This document shows positions 35,851 to 45,118 of a DNA stretch of 64,000 bases, piece by piece. This stretch comes from Caballeronia sp. SEWSISQ10-4 2 (GTDB lineage: Bacteria > Pseudomonadota > Gammaproteobacteria > Burkholderiales > Burkholderiaceae). The number at the start of each line of letters is the position of its first letter. The first letter of the stretch is position 1. The notes under the pieces were generated by a model. It was not told where the DNA came from, did not search any database, and saw only the letters and a program-made list of their open reading frames with translations. The stretch covers positions 93,939-157,938 of the forward strand of contig NZ_JALPRJ010000012.1 of the NCBI RefSeq assembly GCF_030464885.1, in the 5' to 3' direction. The position numbers were made by a program, and so were the translations under genes.

Positions 35851-37046
35851 TAAACCTTCCTCTGGTGATGGATGATCGGCAGTTTCGTACGCACGATCTC
35901 CGCTAGAAAACGTGCTCCGATGGGCAAGACCGCGTCGTTGAAATCGTATCGGGCGTTGTGGAGGGGCGTTGCACCCGGTTCGCCTTCAGCACCGTTGCCA
36001 ATGAACGCAAAGTTGCCAGGTACGACCTGAAGGAATGCGCCGAAGTCTTCCGAAATCATCATGGGAGCCACGTTGCCGTCCACGTTCGCTGCGCCAACTA
36101 CTGCCGTCGCTGCAGCGATCGCCGTCGGAACGCATTCCGGCGTATTCACCGTGGGAACGAACTCATGCGTGTATTCGAACGTGCATTCGGCGCCGTGAGC
36201 CGCGCAAATGCCTTCGCTAATGCTGCGCATCCGTGTCTCAAGCAACTGCTGCACAGCAGGCGTATAGCTGCGTGTATCGCCTTTGATAATCACCTGTCCG
36301 GGAATCGCGTTGCGGATGCCGTCGGTGAACAACTCAGTGCAGGAAATCACGGCCGACACACCGGGATCTACACTCCTCGATACCACCGTCTGTAAAGCCA
36401 GCACAATCTCTGCCGCAATCACAATCGGATCGATGGTCATATGAGGCCGTGCCGCGTGACCACCACGACCATTTATACGGATAACGAAATTATCCTCACT
36501 TGCCATGATTCCGCCCGCCCGCGTTGCGATGTATCCCGCACGCAGACCTGGAATGTTATGAACGCCGTAGATTTCATCGACAGGGAAACGTTCGAACAGC
36601 CTGTCGGCGATCATCGCCTTCGCGCCTTTGCCGTGTTCCTCGGCCGGCTGGAAGATGAAACGCACGGTGCCGTTGAAATCGCGCCGCTCGCACAAAAGCT
36701 TCGCGGCGCCCAGCACCATGCTCATGTGACCATCGTGTCCGCAAGCGTGGGACTTGCCTGCACGAATGGACGCGTGGCCGCGTTCCGGGGCTTGCTCGTG
36801 GATGTTGAGCGCGTCCATCTCCGCACGCAGGCCGACCACGCCGCGACCGTCGCCGCAAGACAGACTCGCGACAAAACCCGTCCCACCAATTCCCCGGGTC
36901 ACCTCAAGTCCGAATCCTTCAAGCACCTCGGCCGCGAAGGCGCTCGTTTCATGCTCCTCGAAACCCGTCTCAGGCGCGCGATGAAGCCGGTGTCGCCACT
37001 GCGTCAATTGCCGATTGAAGTCCAACGCCGCGCTGCTCGTGTCCAT
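35850..37046 (-). CDS. M20-family amidohydrolase (hippurate/N-acyl amino acid hydrolase type)
   Basis: 398 residues. Metal-binding motifs SHACGHDGHMSMVLGAAKLL, FQPAEEHGKGAKAM and EDFGAFLQVVPG are those of M20D amidohydrolases; the lid/dimerisation domain lies between (INGRGGHAARPHMTIDPI). It should remove an acyl group from an amino acid in the cytoplasm. Coupling to dpaL suggests that the substrate is an N-acylated 2,3-diaminopropionate, whose freed amino acid DpaL then degrades. An IclR regulator lies 165 nt upstream in the same direction. Confidence 0.9.
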   Translation of the reverse strand: MDTSSAALDFNRQLTQWRHRLHRAPETGFEEHETSAFAAEVLEGFGLEVTRGIGGTGFVASLSCGDGRGVVGLRAEMDALNIHEQAPERGHASIRAGKSHACGHDGHMSMVLGAAKLLCERRDFNGTVRFIFQPAEEHGKGAKAMIADRLFERFPVDEIYGVHNIPGLRAGYIATRAGGIMASEDNFVIRINGRGGHAARPHMTIDPIVIAAEIVLALQTVVSRSVDPGVSAVISCTELFTDGIRNAIPGQVIIKGDTRSYTPAVQQLLETRMRSISEGICAAHGAECTFEYTHEFVPTVNTPECVPTAIAAATAVVGAANVDGNVAPMMISEDFGAFLQVVPGNFAFIGNGAEGEPGATPLHNARYDFNDAVLPIGARFLAEIVRTKLPIIHHQRKV

Positions 37047-37211
37047 CGTGTTTCTCCCAGTGTCCGCTCGATTCCTGCTGCGCTCCAGTATAGGAATCGC
37101 CGGCTGAGAGAAAATCTCACTAAGGTGGCAATTTTCGATAATTCCGTTCTATTTATAGGCCTGAACTGGCGATGCCAATTTGCGGGATGGAGCCGGCAAT
37201 GACGGCATGCC

Positions 37212-37979
37212 TCAAAGCCCTTGCCCAATAACCGTTTTGAGCGCAGATCGAATAGCGCCGACGATGAACTCCTGTCTTGGGCGAGGCATCCTGTCGATAG
37301 GTGCCGCCACGCTTACGGCTGCAACCGGATTTCCCCGACGGTCGCTGACCGCCATCCCCACGCCGATCGCGCCCTTGGCCGCGTGATTGCCGATCACCGA
37401 CCACCCGCGTTCCCTGCATGTCTTGACAAGAATCCGAAGCCGGTCCTGCGTCATGCCGCCATAGCTCGACAACATATTGCCGTGTTGCACGATGACGGCC
37501 TCCGCATCTTCATCCGGCAGAGCCGCAAGGAGCGCAAGACCCGCAGCGCCCACACCCAATGGTTGTCGCGTCCCCACCTGCACCGCAAGAATCTGAATGG
37601 GGTAGGTTCCCACTTGCCGGGCGATGCAAGAGGACATGCCGCCCTCCCGGACAATAGCGAATGCGGCGTCACCGCTGACGGCGCTGACATGCTGAAGAAC
37701 AGGTTCAAGGCGTGCCGCGATGCCAGACTGGGTCAGCATGCTTTCGACTCGCCACTGGTTCACTTTTTTTCCCGGCACATATCGATATCGACCGCTCGGT
37801 TCGACATAAGCTTCGTTAATGAGCGTCTGCAACAGGCGGTACACGGTCGCGCGCTCCAGCGCACAGCGGCGGCAGATGTCAATGACACGAACGCCTTCGC
37901 TGCCTGCACTCAGCACCACTTCCAGCACATCCAAACCCCGGCGCAGGGTTCTTGAGCCCGCGTTATCCGGGTCGCTCAT
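37212..37979 (-). CDS. IclR-family transcriptional regulator
   Basis: 255 residues from ATG 37979 (MSDPDNAGSRTLRRGLDVLE), the usual IclR beginning. Longer starts at 38024 and 38084 are open, but 37979 leaves the repeated operator-like motif at 37983-38000 directly upstream instead of inside the gene. N-terminal winged helix (ICRRCALERATVYRLLQTL) and C-terminal effector domain (PLGVGAAGLALLAALPDEDA; AAKGAIGVGMAVSDRRG). It lies between the dpaL/M20 genes (same strand) and the divergent acyl-CoA ligase operon, so it could control either. Confidence 0.87.
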   Translation of the reverse strand: MSDPDNAGSRTLRRGLDVLEVVLSAGSEGVRVIDICRRCALERATVYRLLQTLINEAYVEPSGRYRYVPGKKVNQWRVESMLTQSGIAARLEPVLQHVSAVSGDAAFAIVREGGMSSCIARQVGTYPIQILAVQVGTRQPLGVGAAGLALLAALPDEDAEAVIVQHGNMLSSYGGMTQDRLRILVKTCRERGWSVIGNHAAKGAIGVGMAVSDRRGNPVAAVSVAAPIDRMPRPRQEFIVGAIRSALKTVIGQGL

Positions 37980-37982
37980 AGT

Positions 37983-38000
37983 GTCCGTTTGCTGAACGAT
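37983..38000. promoter_or_regulatory. Operator-like direct repeat, copy 1
   Basis: GTCCGTTTGCTGAACGAT, 16 of 18 bases identical to the copy at 38182-38199. It lies 4 nt before the chosen iclR start codon. The position suits autorepression by the IclR protein. Confidence 0.6.
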
Positions 38001-38181
38001 CGGGCTGGTGAATCCAGATGACATGGCAGGAATGAGCGCGTGGAGGATGCGAGTCAGTATGCCAGAGGAAATACTATATTCCATCGTGTTTTAAGCCGCG
38101 CTGACACGACTATGGAATGAAAAATCTATCCGTAAGCAGGGAAAACACCGACTTCCTACAGGCTGATTAGCTTCATCAAAC

Positions 38182-38222
38182 GTCCGTCTACTGAACGATA
38201 TCGTTTTCCCATCGCCCAGTAG
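38182..38222. promoter_or_regulatory. Operator-like direct repeat, copy 2, with overlapping dyads
   Basis: GTCCGTCTACTGAACGAT (38182-38199) repeats copy 1 with two mismatches. It overlaps the palindrome AACGATATCGTT (38194-38205) and lies within the CTACTG (38188-38193) / CAGTAG (38217-38222) inverted repeat. The cluster is 127 nt before the acyl-CoA ligase start and is the best candidate for IclR control of that operon. Confidence 0.6.
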
Positions 38223-38348
38223 ATGTGGAGAATGACTATCACTCGGAGGGGACATCGGCGGTACTGGAACATAAGCCATCGATCGCTCCGGAACGTCCAG
38301 CCCGCACAACAGGAGACAGCCACACGGCGTCTTGAAGGATTCCTTAGC

Positions 38349-39914
38349 ATGTATCCGATTGATTTTTTCTGGCGTGCCACCCGCCGGTGGCCTACACGCA
38401 TTGCAATCGACGCGCCCGATGGAGCTCTACGTTACGACGAACTCGGGCAGCAGGTTGCGGCGCTGGCCGCAGTCTTTCAGGCAATCGATCCGAACCTGCA
38501 GAGCCGTGTCGGCATCTGTGCCGGTAACAGCACGGAACATCTGATCGCGCTACTCGCAGTGCTTGCCAGCGGAAAGGTCTGGGTACCGCTCAATCCGCGC
38601 AGCACTCAGCCGGAGATCCAGCGGATTGTCGATACGACGCAACCCACCATCCTGGTAGTGGATACGGCGTACATCGACCTGGTCGCGGGTGCACCGGCAA
38701 GCCGGATCTTCTGCCAAGGCTACGGTGATCATGCGAATCCATCCGAGTGGCGGGACGGGAACCAGGAAGCCCTCGAACCGCGCTTACGCGATCTCGTCGC
38801 TGCATACGCGGGTTTGTCGCCACGTCCGTTCGATCTATCCGACAACGCCACGCAAGCTATCAAGTTTACCGGCGGTACGACAGGCACGCCCAAAGGCGTG
38901 ATGCAACCCTATCGTGCATGGATGGCAAATGTGACAAACCAAATCCAGGTATGGCGGTTCGATGAACATGACCGTTATATCGTGGGCGCACCGATCACCC
39001 ACGGCACATCTACGTACATCCTGCCCGTTCTTGCCCAGGGCGGATGCCACGTCATTCTCCCGGAAGCCGGCGCACAAGCTGTGCGCAACGCTTTTCGGGA
39101 TCGCGCCGGAACGGTCAGCTTCATGCCGCCGACCTTGATCTACATGCTGATGGCCCTACCCGGTATCTCGCAAGAGGACTTTCCGAACCTTCGGCGCCTG
39201 ATCTATGGCGGTGCGCCAATGCCTTACGAAAAGATTCGCGAAGTGCGCGCATTCTTCGGACCGGTATTGGGAACAACCTACGGCCAGACCGAGGCGCCAC
39301 AGATCCTGACGGTCATGCGCCCCGAAGATTTCGAAGATCCGCAGCGATGGTCCTCCGTTGGCGCAACGGCATGGTTCAGCGACGTCGCGATCATGTCTCC
39401 GGAAGGCCGGCTACTGCCTCCGGGCGAAGTGGGTGAGGTCGTAGCCCGCGGTGATTTGCTGATGACAGGGTATTGGAATCTGCCTGAGAAAACCGCGGAA
39501 ACGCTTATCGACGGTTGGCTGCATACCGGCGATCGCGGGTTTATCGACGAGTCCGGTTTCCTCTACTTGAAAGATCGAATCCGCGACCTGGTGATCACCG
39601 GCGGCTTCAATGTCTATCCGGTCGATGTCGAAAATGCGCTGGGCCAGCATCCGGCCGTGCACGAGTGCACTGTATTGGGCATTCCTGATGACAAATGGGG
39701 GGAGGCAGTTCAGGCGGCGGTACAACTGCGCGCCGGAATGGTTGTCACCGAGGCTGAACTGAGCGCATTCGTGCGGGAAAAGCTAGGCCCGGTACATACG
39801 CCGAAACACGTTCGTTTCTACGATGACCTGCCACGCTCCTCTATCGGAAAAGTGCTGAAGAACGCCGTGCGTGAAGACGTTTTATCGAACATCGCGTCGC
39901 ACGGCGACGCCTAA
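38349..39914 (+). CDS. Acyl-CoA synthetase (AMP-forming ligase)
   Basis: 521 residues from ATG 38349 (AAGGA at 38335-38339, 9 nt spacer); the longer open frame from 38223 is rejected. ANL-superfamily motifs: P-loop KFTGGTTGTPKGVMQPY, A5 TTYGQTEAPQ, A7 GWLHTGDRGF, hinge LKDRIRDLVITGGFNVYPVD and catalytic Lys in SSIGKVLKNAV. It activates a carboxylic acid to its CoA thioester. It is followed after 9 nt by the citryl-CoA-lyase-like gene, so the acid is probably one whose CoA ester is then cleaved. Substrate unknown. Confidence 0.9.
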   Translation: MYPIDFFWRATRRWPTRIAIDAPDGALRYDELGQQVAALAAVFQAIDPNLQSRVGICAGNSTEHLIALLAVLASGKVWVPLNPRSTQPEIQRIVDTTQPTILVVDTAYIDLVAGAPASRIFCQGYGDHANPSEWRDGNQEALEPRLRDLVAAYAGLSPRPFDLSDNATQAIKFTGGTTGTPKGVMQPYRAWMANVTNQIQVWRFDEHDRYIVGAPITHGTSTYILPVLAQGGCHVILPEAGAQAVRNAFRDRAGTVSFMPPTLIYMLMALPGISQEDFPNLRRLIYGGAPMPYEKIREVRAFFGPVLGTTYGQTEAPQILTVMRPEDFEDPQRWSSVGATAWFSDVAIMSPEGRLLPPGEVGEVVARGDLLMTGYWNLPEKTAETLIDGWLHTGDRGFIDESGFLYLKDRIRDLVITGGFNVYPVDVENALGQHPAVHECTVLGIPDDKWGEAVQAAVQLRAGMVVTEAELSAFVREKLGPVHTPKHVRFYDDLPRSSIGKVLKNAVREDVLSNIASHGDA

Positions 39915-39923
39915 GGAAATGTC

Positions 39924-40751
39924 ATGACATCCGCTACAGAATCAGCTACCAAATCTGCTAAACCATCCGACCGTGAGCCACCCGTCACGCGACTTTGCAC
40001 GCATACGCTGACGACGCTCCATTACGGCAACGCCAATCTTGTCGACGACCTGATCGGTAAAAAGACCTTCACCGAGGTCCTGCTGATGCAGATTCTTGGC
40101 GGCCCCGTGCGCGCCGTCGATGTCAGGATCGTCGACATGGTGCTGGTTGTTCTGATGGAGCATGGCCTCACACCGAGTTCCATCGCGACGCGTCTGGTTT
40201 ACATGAGTGCACCCGAAAACCTTCAGGGTGCGGTCGCATCCGGCTTGCTGGCAGTCGGCAGCCAGTTTGTCGGCACGATGGAAAACTGCTCTCGCCTGCT
40301 CGATCATTTGCTGGCTGCTAACGACGCCTATGTGGAAGCATTGGTTATCGCACGCCAGCATAAGGAAGCGCGTAAAGCCATCCCCGGATTCGGCCACCAT
40401 CTCCATAAGCCCATCGATCCGCGTGCTTACAAGCTGCTGGAACTGGCCAAGGCCGAGCCTGAACTCTCGGGTAAGAAGGTAGCCATGCTCGAGCAGTTTT
40501 CCGCCGCTATTAATGAAGTATTCGGCCGCCCCATCACGATCAACGCGACAGGTGCTGTAGCCGCGTTGCTGGGCGAAGTAGGTGTCCGAACCGAAGCCAT
40601 GCGAGGCTTCGCTGTCATTTCTCGGGCTGCCGGCCTGGTCTCGCACATTGTCGAGGAACAAGAGTGTCCATCGGGACGTTTCATTTGGGACACCGTGGAG
40701 GAAGCAATTCCGTTCGTCCCGCCACAAGCCGGCCGGACCAATAGCCAATAG
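39924..40751 (+). CDS. Citryl-CoA lyase-like protein (citrate synthase superfamily)
   Basis: 275 residues, matching the short citrate-synthase-like lyases. GLLAVGSQFVGTMENCSRLL corresponds to the GLLTIGDRFGGAL loop of citryl-CoA lyase/ATP-citrate lyase; the active-site His is in PGFGHHLHKPIDPRAYKL. The segment that usually reads N-V-D-G, carrying the catalytic Asp, is INATGAVAALLGEVGV here, so the Asp seems replaced. The expected reaction is cleavage or formation of a C-C bond between acetyl-CoA and an oxoacid. It lies in an operon with an acyl-CoA ligase and a (broken) transporter, likely a degradation route for a hydroxy-polycarboxylic acid. Confidence 0.8.
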   Translation: MTSATESATKSAKPSDREPPVTRLCTHTLTTLHYGNANLVDDLIGKKTFTEVLLMQILGGPVRAVDVRIVDMVLVVLMEHGLTPSSIATRLVYMSAPENLQGAVASGLLAVGSQFVGTMENCSRLLDHLLAANDAYVEALVIARQHKEARKAIPGFGHHLHKPIDPRAYKLLELAKAEPELSGKKVAMLEQFSAAINEVFGRPITINATGAVAALLGEVGVRTEAMRGFAVISRAAGLVSHIVEEQECPSGRFIWDTVEEAIPFVPPQAGRTNSQ

Positions 40752-40810
40752 CCAATAACCGGTTGTCGGTCACGCAATCAAAGATAATCCAGACAATGAG
40801 GAGACATGTC

Positions 40811-42157
40811 GTGAATTCTGTTTCAGCGGATGCTTGCGAAGATGGGGTGAGCCGGGAGCGAACAATGGGAAAGGTCGCCCGTCGCATCCTGCCGTTCGTG
40901 TGTTTTTGCTTTCTTGTCAATTACATCGACCGGACGAATATCAGCTTCGCCGCGCTCACGATGAACCAGGATCTGGGCATTACGCCCACCGGCTTCGGAT
41001 GGATGGTCGGCGTCTTCTTCATCGGTTATTGCATTTCCGAGATCCCCAGCAATCTGGCGCTGCAAAAGTTCGGCGCCCGGATCTGGATTGCCCGGATCAT
41101 GGTTACTTGGGGCATCATGACCGTCGTATGCGCGTTCGCTCGTACACCTACGCAATTGATGATCGCGCGTTTTCTGCTCGGCGTGGCCGAAGGCGGGTTT
41201 GCGCCGGGCATATTCATCTACCTCGGCTACTGGTTTCCCGAGCGGTGGCGAGCCAAGGCGATCGCGACATTCCTTCTTGGCGTTCCGCTGGCGGCCGTGA
41301 TTGGCGGTCCGCTGTCCAGCGCGATCCTTAGCTTGCACGGCCTCGGCGGCCTGAAGCAGTGGTAGTGGTTGTTTCTGCTTGAGGGCATCCCTGCGGTGGC
41401 GCTCGGGATTGTTTGCCTTTTCACCTTGAAGGACTCTCCGTCGAAAGCACAATGGCTGAGCCCCGGGGAGAAGGCCTGGATCGAATCGGAGCTTCAACTC
41501 GAACGCGCGAGGATCGAGACGACGGGTCACATGACCCTGCGACAATCCCTCACGGACTTGCGTGTCGTCATCCTGTCATGCACGTATCTGACAGGCTTGA
41601 TCGGGCTCAACGGGGTGTATTACTGGATGCCCCAGATCGTGAAATCGCTGGGTCTCAGCAATGTCGAGGTGGGCCTCGTCAGCGCCATACCAAACTTCCT
41701 GGGCGCGATCGCCATGATCCTCTGGGCCCGGAGTTCCGACCGCACCGGCAAGCGTGTCTGGCACGTCACCGCAACATGCCTGCTCGGCGCGCTCGCCATG
41801 GCCGCCAGCAGCTTGGCGCATGACGGCATCTTCATCATGATCGGACTCAGCGTCGCGTTGATCGGCGCGTTCGGCTTTCTTGCGACGTTCTGGGCGCTGC
41901 CGTCGACATTTCTCACCGGCCGCGCGGCAGCGGGCGGCTTTGGCCTAATTTTATCGATTGGCAATTCGGCGGGCTTCTTTGGCCCTTACCTTGTCGGATG
42001 GCTCAAGCAGACCACGCCCGGTTATAGCGGTTCGTTGTTGGCCCTCTCCGGCTTCCTGCTTCTCGCAGCCATGCTCACGACGATCTTCGGGCGCAGCGTC
42101 AGGTCTCCGCGCGCGTCCGTTCCCGTCTCGCCGTCGCCAGGCCTGACGGGAAAATGA
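40811..42157 (+). pseudogene. MFS transporter (anion:cation symporter type) broken by an in-frame TAG
   Basis: The gene would encode about 448 residues from GTG 40811 (GGAG at 40800-40803). The first part has NYIDRTNISFAALTMNQDL and GVAEGGFAPGIFIYLGYWFP, typical of ACS-family organic-acid transporters. It ends at TAG 41363-41365 after GLKQW; the same frame continues WLFLLEGIPAVALGIVCLF to 42157. Family members read W-Q-W-L-F at this spot, so a CAG to TAG change explains the stop. Both halves are otherwise undamaged, with about 6 membrane segments each, so the lesion is recent or an error in the sequence. It is the third gene of the ligase/lyase operon. Confidence 0.85.
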
Positions 42158-42317
42158 CGAGGCCGGTGCGTATGTCGTCAACGCGCGACCTGACCATCGC
42201 CCGTCTTTCGTCAGGTCGCGGTTGATGAACGCGAAGGTCGCGTAAAATCGCACGACCTTACCCGCAGCGCGACACCTCCTCGATTCGCCGGATGCTGCGT
42301 TCATCCCAGGACACCGC

Positions 42318-42809
42318 ATGGCACTCGACCGGCTGGACGTTCGAATTCTCAACCTGCTGCAGGACAACGCGGCTACGCCGCTACGCGTTATCGCCACCGA
42401 GGCCAATGCATCGGTCGCGACCTGCCAGCGCCGGATCGCGCAGTTGCGGGCGGAGGGTGTGTTGCTGAAGGAGGTCGCAATTGTCGATCGCATGCGGGTC
42501 GGCCGGCCGCTGACCGTTTTTGTATCGGTGGAACTGGACAAGCAGAACGACGCGCTATTGCGCGCGTTCGAGCGGCGCATGATGGCCGAAGGCGATGTCA
42601 TGGCGTGCTACGAAGTGTCGGGGGAATTCGACTTTCTGCTGATCGTGAATTCGGCGTCCATGGAGCGTTATCACGCGTTCACTCGCCGGCTGTTTTCCTC
42701 GAACAACAATGTGCGCAACTTCAAAAGCAACTTCGCGATGAACTGCTCGAAGTTCGAGACGAAGATTTCGATCGACGACCCGGAGGAATCTGGCGGCGGG
42801 TTGGCTTAG
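42318..42809 (+). CDS. Lrp/AsnC-family transcriptional regulator
   Basis: 163 residues. N-terminal HTH (LDRLDVRILNLLQDNAATPL, ATEANASVATCQRRIAQL) and C-terminal RAM ligand domain (GDVMACYEVSGEFDFLLIVN). It is convergent with the aminotransferase gene, 31 nt apart, and may regulate amino-acid genes here or elsewhere. No partner operon is adjacent in the divergent direction, since the disrupted MFS gene lies upstream in the same orientation with a 160-nt gap. Confidence 0.88.
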   Translation: MALDRLDVRILNLLQDNAATPLRVIATEANASVATCQRRIAQLRAEGVLLKEVAIVDRMRVGRPLTVFVSVELDKQNDALLRAFERRMMAEGDVMACYEVSGEFDFLLIVNSASMERYHAFTRRLFSSNNNVRNFKSNFAMNCSKFETKISIDDPEESGGGLA

Positions 42810-42840
42810 TGCACTCCACCAACGCCGCGCGTTTATCTGT

Positions 42841-44022
42841 TCAACCCTCCGCGTGCAAACCCGCCACGAACGCGGCAATACGATCGCAAGCCTGCGCGAG
42901 CCGCGCTTCATCGACGACAAAACCCAGCCGCACGTACCCGTTCGCCGTCTCGCCGAATGCGCTTGCATCGAGTACCGAGACACCTTGCGAGCGAAATAGC
43001 TGCCAGCTGAAATCATAAGCATCCAGGCCCGTGCCGGTCACATCGACCATCATGAACATGCCTGCTTCGGGCAACAAACAATGCAAGCCTGGAACATCGC
43101 GCAGACGATTGAACACGATGTTGCGCCGCCGCCGGTAAATCTCGCGCATGTCCGCCACGATCTGCGCCCGGTTCTCAAGCGCCGTCAACGCGGCTTGCTG
43201 GATGAAGCCCGGCAAACCGTAAAGCATGCAGAGCGCAAGCCGCCCGAGATGTTCGATCAACGTCTTTGGCCCGATCACCCAGCCCACGCGCCAACCGGGC
43301 ATTGCATGCGATTTCGACAAGCTGCCGAGCGTCACGGTACGCTCCGCCATGCCCTCCAGCGAAGCAATACTCACATGCTCCCGGTCGAAGGTCAGATCCG
43401 CATAGACCTCGTCTGAGACGATCCAGAGGTCATGCTTTCGAGCCAGTTCCGCGATGCGTTCGAGATCTTCGCGCGGCATCACCACGCCAGTCGGATTGCA
43501 GGGCGTGGCAAAGAAAATTGCCTTGGTACGCGGCGTGATGGCTGCTTCGAGCGCCGCGCAGTCGAGATGAAATGCTCTTGCAGGATCCACAGCCACAGGC
43601 ACCAGCGTTGCGCCCGATGCGCGCACGCTGGCCTCGTAGGTCAGGTACATCGGCTCGGGCACGATGACTTCATCGCCCGCTTCGCACAGGCACAACGAAG
43701 TTGCGAAGAGCCCGTTCTGCGCGCCCGCGACCACGATGACATTGCTCGCGTCAACGCTAGTGCCGGTCTGGCGCGAATGATCCTGCGCGATAGCCGCACG
43801 CAACGGCGCGCGCCCTATCACTTCCGCGTAATGCGTGTCGCCGTCCCGGAGCGCTGCCACCGCGCGGTCGACGATCACTTCGGGTGTAGCGAAGTCCGGA
43901 TCGCCGACACTCAGGACGATGACGTCCTCGCCGTTATGGAGAGCCTGCTGCGCGGCGTGGTGAATTTCCCATGCGGCGGTGCGCTTGCCTTGCAGGCGCT
44001 CGACGAGGTTCGAATACTTCAT
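42841..44022 (-). CDS. Class I/II PLP-dependent aminotransferase
   Basis: 393 residues, fold type I. VLSVGDPDFATPE at the substrate loop, FATPCNPTGVVMPRED with the PLP-contacting Asn, SDEVYADLTF with Asp/Tyr, PLP Lys in TLGSLSKSHAMPGWRVGW and the carboxylate Arg in NGYVRLGFV. Related to aspartate/aromatic aminotransferases (AAT I-gamma). It transfers the amino group of an amino acid to 2-oxoglutarate or pyruvate in the cytoplasm. No co-transcribed genes; the LysR gene ends 89 nt upstream on the same strand. Confidence 0.9.
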   Translation of the reverse strand: MKYSNLVERLQGKRTAAWEIHHAAQQALHNGEDVIVLSVGDPDFATPEVIVDRAVAALRDGDTHYAEVIGRAPLRAAIAQDHSRQTGTSVDASNVIVVAGAQNGLFATSLCLCEAGDEVIVPEPMYLTYEASVRASGATLVPVAVDPARAFHLDCAALEAAITPRTKAIFFATPCNPTGVVMPREDLERIAELARKHDLWIVSDEVYADLTFDREHVSIASLEGMAERTVTLGSLSKSHAMPGWRVGWVIGPKTLIEHLGRLALCMLYGLPGFIQQAALTALENRAQIVADMREIYRRRRNIVFNRLRDVPGLHCLLPEAGMFMMVDVTGTGLDAYDFSWQLFRSQGVSVLDASAFGETANGYVRLGFVVDEARLAQACDRIAAFVAGLHAEG

Positions 44023-44111
44023 GCGGCCACTCCCTGAAGCGTGACGAACGACCCGACACGCGATGATTGAACTCGATCCCTTCGATTATAAATGCCGCCA
44101 GAACGAAGACG

Positions 44112-45041
44112 TCAAGCCGCCAGATCAGCGCCAAGATTCGCCGCGAGATAACTCAACAACGCCTGGATGCGCAGCGAACGCCCCTTGCGCGTAGGCACCA
44201 GCGCGATCACCGGCGCGCTACCGAAATCCCAATCGCTCAGAAGCCTCACCAGCTTGCCCGCCGCGACCGCATCCGCCACGTCCCATTGCGAGCGCAGGAC
44301 GAGCCCCAGGCCTTCCTCCGCCCAACGGCGCGCGACGCTGCCATCGTTCGTGGTGAAAGCCGGCGTGACGCGCAGCGTAGTCGGCGCCGAAGGCTTCCTG
44401 CCCGCTTCTCTGCTCGCCTCCGAGCGCCGTCGACGCACCCGCCAGAGCGTCACGTCTTCATCGTTTTCACGGATGCAAATGCAATCGTGTTCCAGTATCT
44501 CGCGCGGTTCGCGCGGATAACCGCGGGCCGCGATATACCCCGGACTCGCACACAACCAGCGCTCGTTCGCAAGCAAGGGCCGCGCGCTCCATGACGAGTC
44601 CCGTACCGTGCCGATCTGAATCACGACATCGGCGGCATGGCTATGCGGCCAGGGCGTTTCGAGTAGATCGAGTTGCAGGCGAATACCCGGATTCGCCCGT
44701 GCGAAGCGGGCGAGCAATGGCGCAATATGCACGCGTCCGAAACCGAACGGCGCGGCAATACGAATGTGTCCGACGAGTTGCGCGGTCTGTTCACGGAAGG
44801 TGTCGGGGAGTGCCTCGATAGCGCTCAACAGCCCTTGCGCTTCGCGCGCCAGCCTTGCGCCGTCCGCGGTCAGGGACATATGCCGGGCATCGCGCGTGGC
44901 GAGCGTCACGCCCAGCGTCTTCTCCAGCTTCTTGAGCCGCATGGAGAGCGCCGACGGCGTCACGTTGAGAACCCGTGCCGCCGCGCTCAATGATTCGGAG
45001 CGCGCCAGCATGGTTACAAGCCTGAGATCAGCGAGTTCCAT
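44112..45041 (-). CDS. LysR-family transcriptional regulator
   Basis: 309 residues. HTH: SLSAAARVLNVTPSALSMRL near the N terminus; effector domain begins at GHIRIAAPFGFGRVHIAPLL. An unusual Arg-rich insertion (LWRVRRRRSEASREAGRK) lies in the second half. It is divergent, 77 nt away, from the HAD hydrolase/D-threonine-aldolase-like pair and is their likely activator or repressor. Confidence 0.9.
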   Translation of the reverse strand: MELADLRLVTMLARSESLSAAARVLNVTPSALSMRLKKLEKTLGVTLATRDARHMSLTADGARLAREAQGLLSAIEALPDTFREQTAQLVGHIRIAAPFGFGRVHIAPLLARFARANPGIRLQLDLLETPWPHSHAADVVIQIGTVRDSSWSARPLLANERWLCASPGYIAARGYPREPREILEHDCICIRENDEDVTLWRVRRRRSEASREAGRKPSAPTTLRVTPAFTTNDGSVARRWAEEGLGLVLRSQWDVADAVAAGKLVRLLSDWDFGSAPVIALVPTRKGRSLRIQALLSYLAANLGADLAA

Positions 45042-45118
45042 CGTTCAATTTTGCTTAAGGATTGATGTGGCTGGATTTAAACACAGCTTAGGCTTTCGTC
45101 AGTAAAGTCGCTTCCATC

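Noticed and set aside
40738..40757. Short tandem AATAGCC repeats at the end of the lyase gene
   Set aside because: Only about three copies of a 7-nt unit; too short to call a repeat element.
40811..42157. Two separate transporter genes (40811-41365 and 41369-42157)
   Set aside because: Both halves are in the same frame, each has half of one MFS fold, and the second lacks any ribosome site, so one gene with a stop codon is the better reading.
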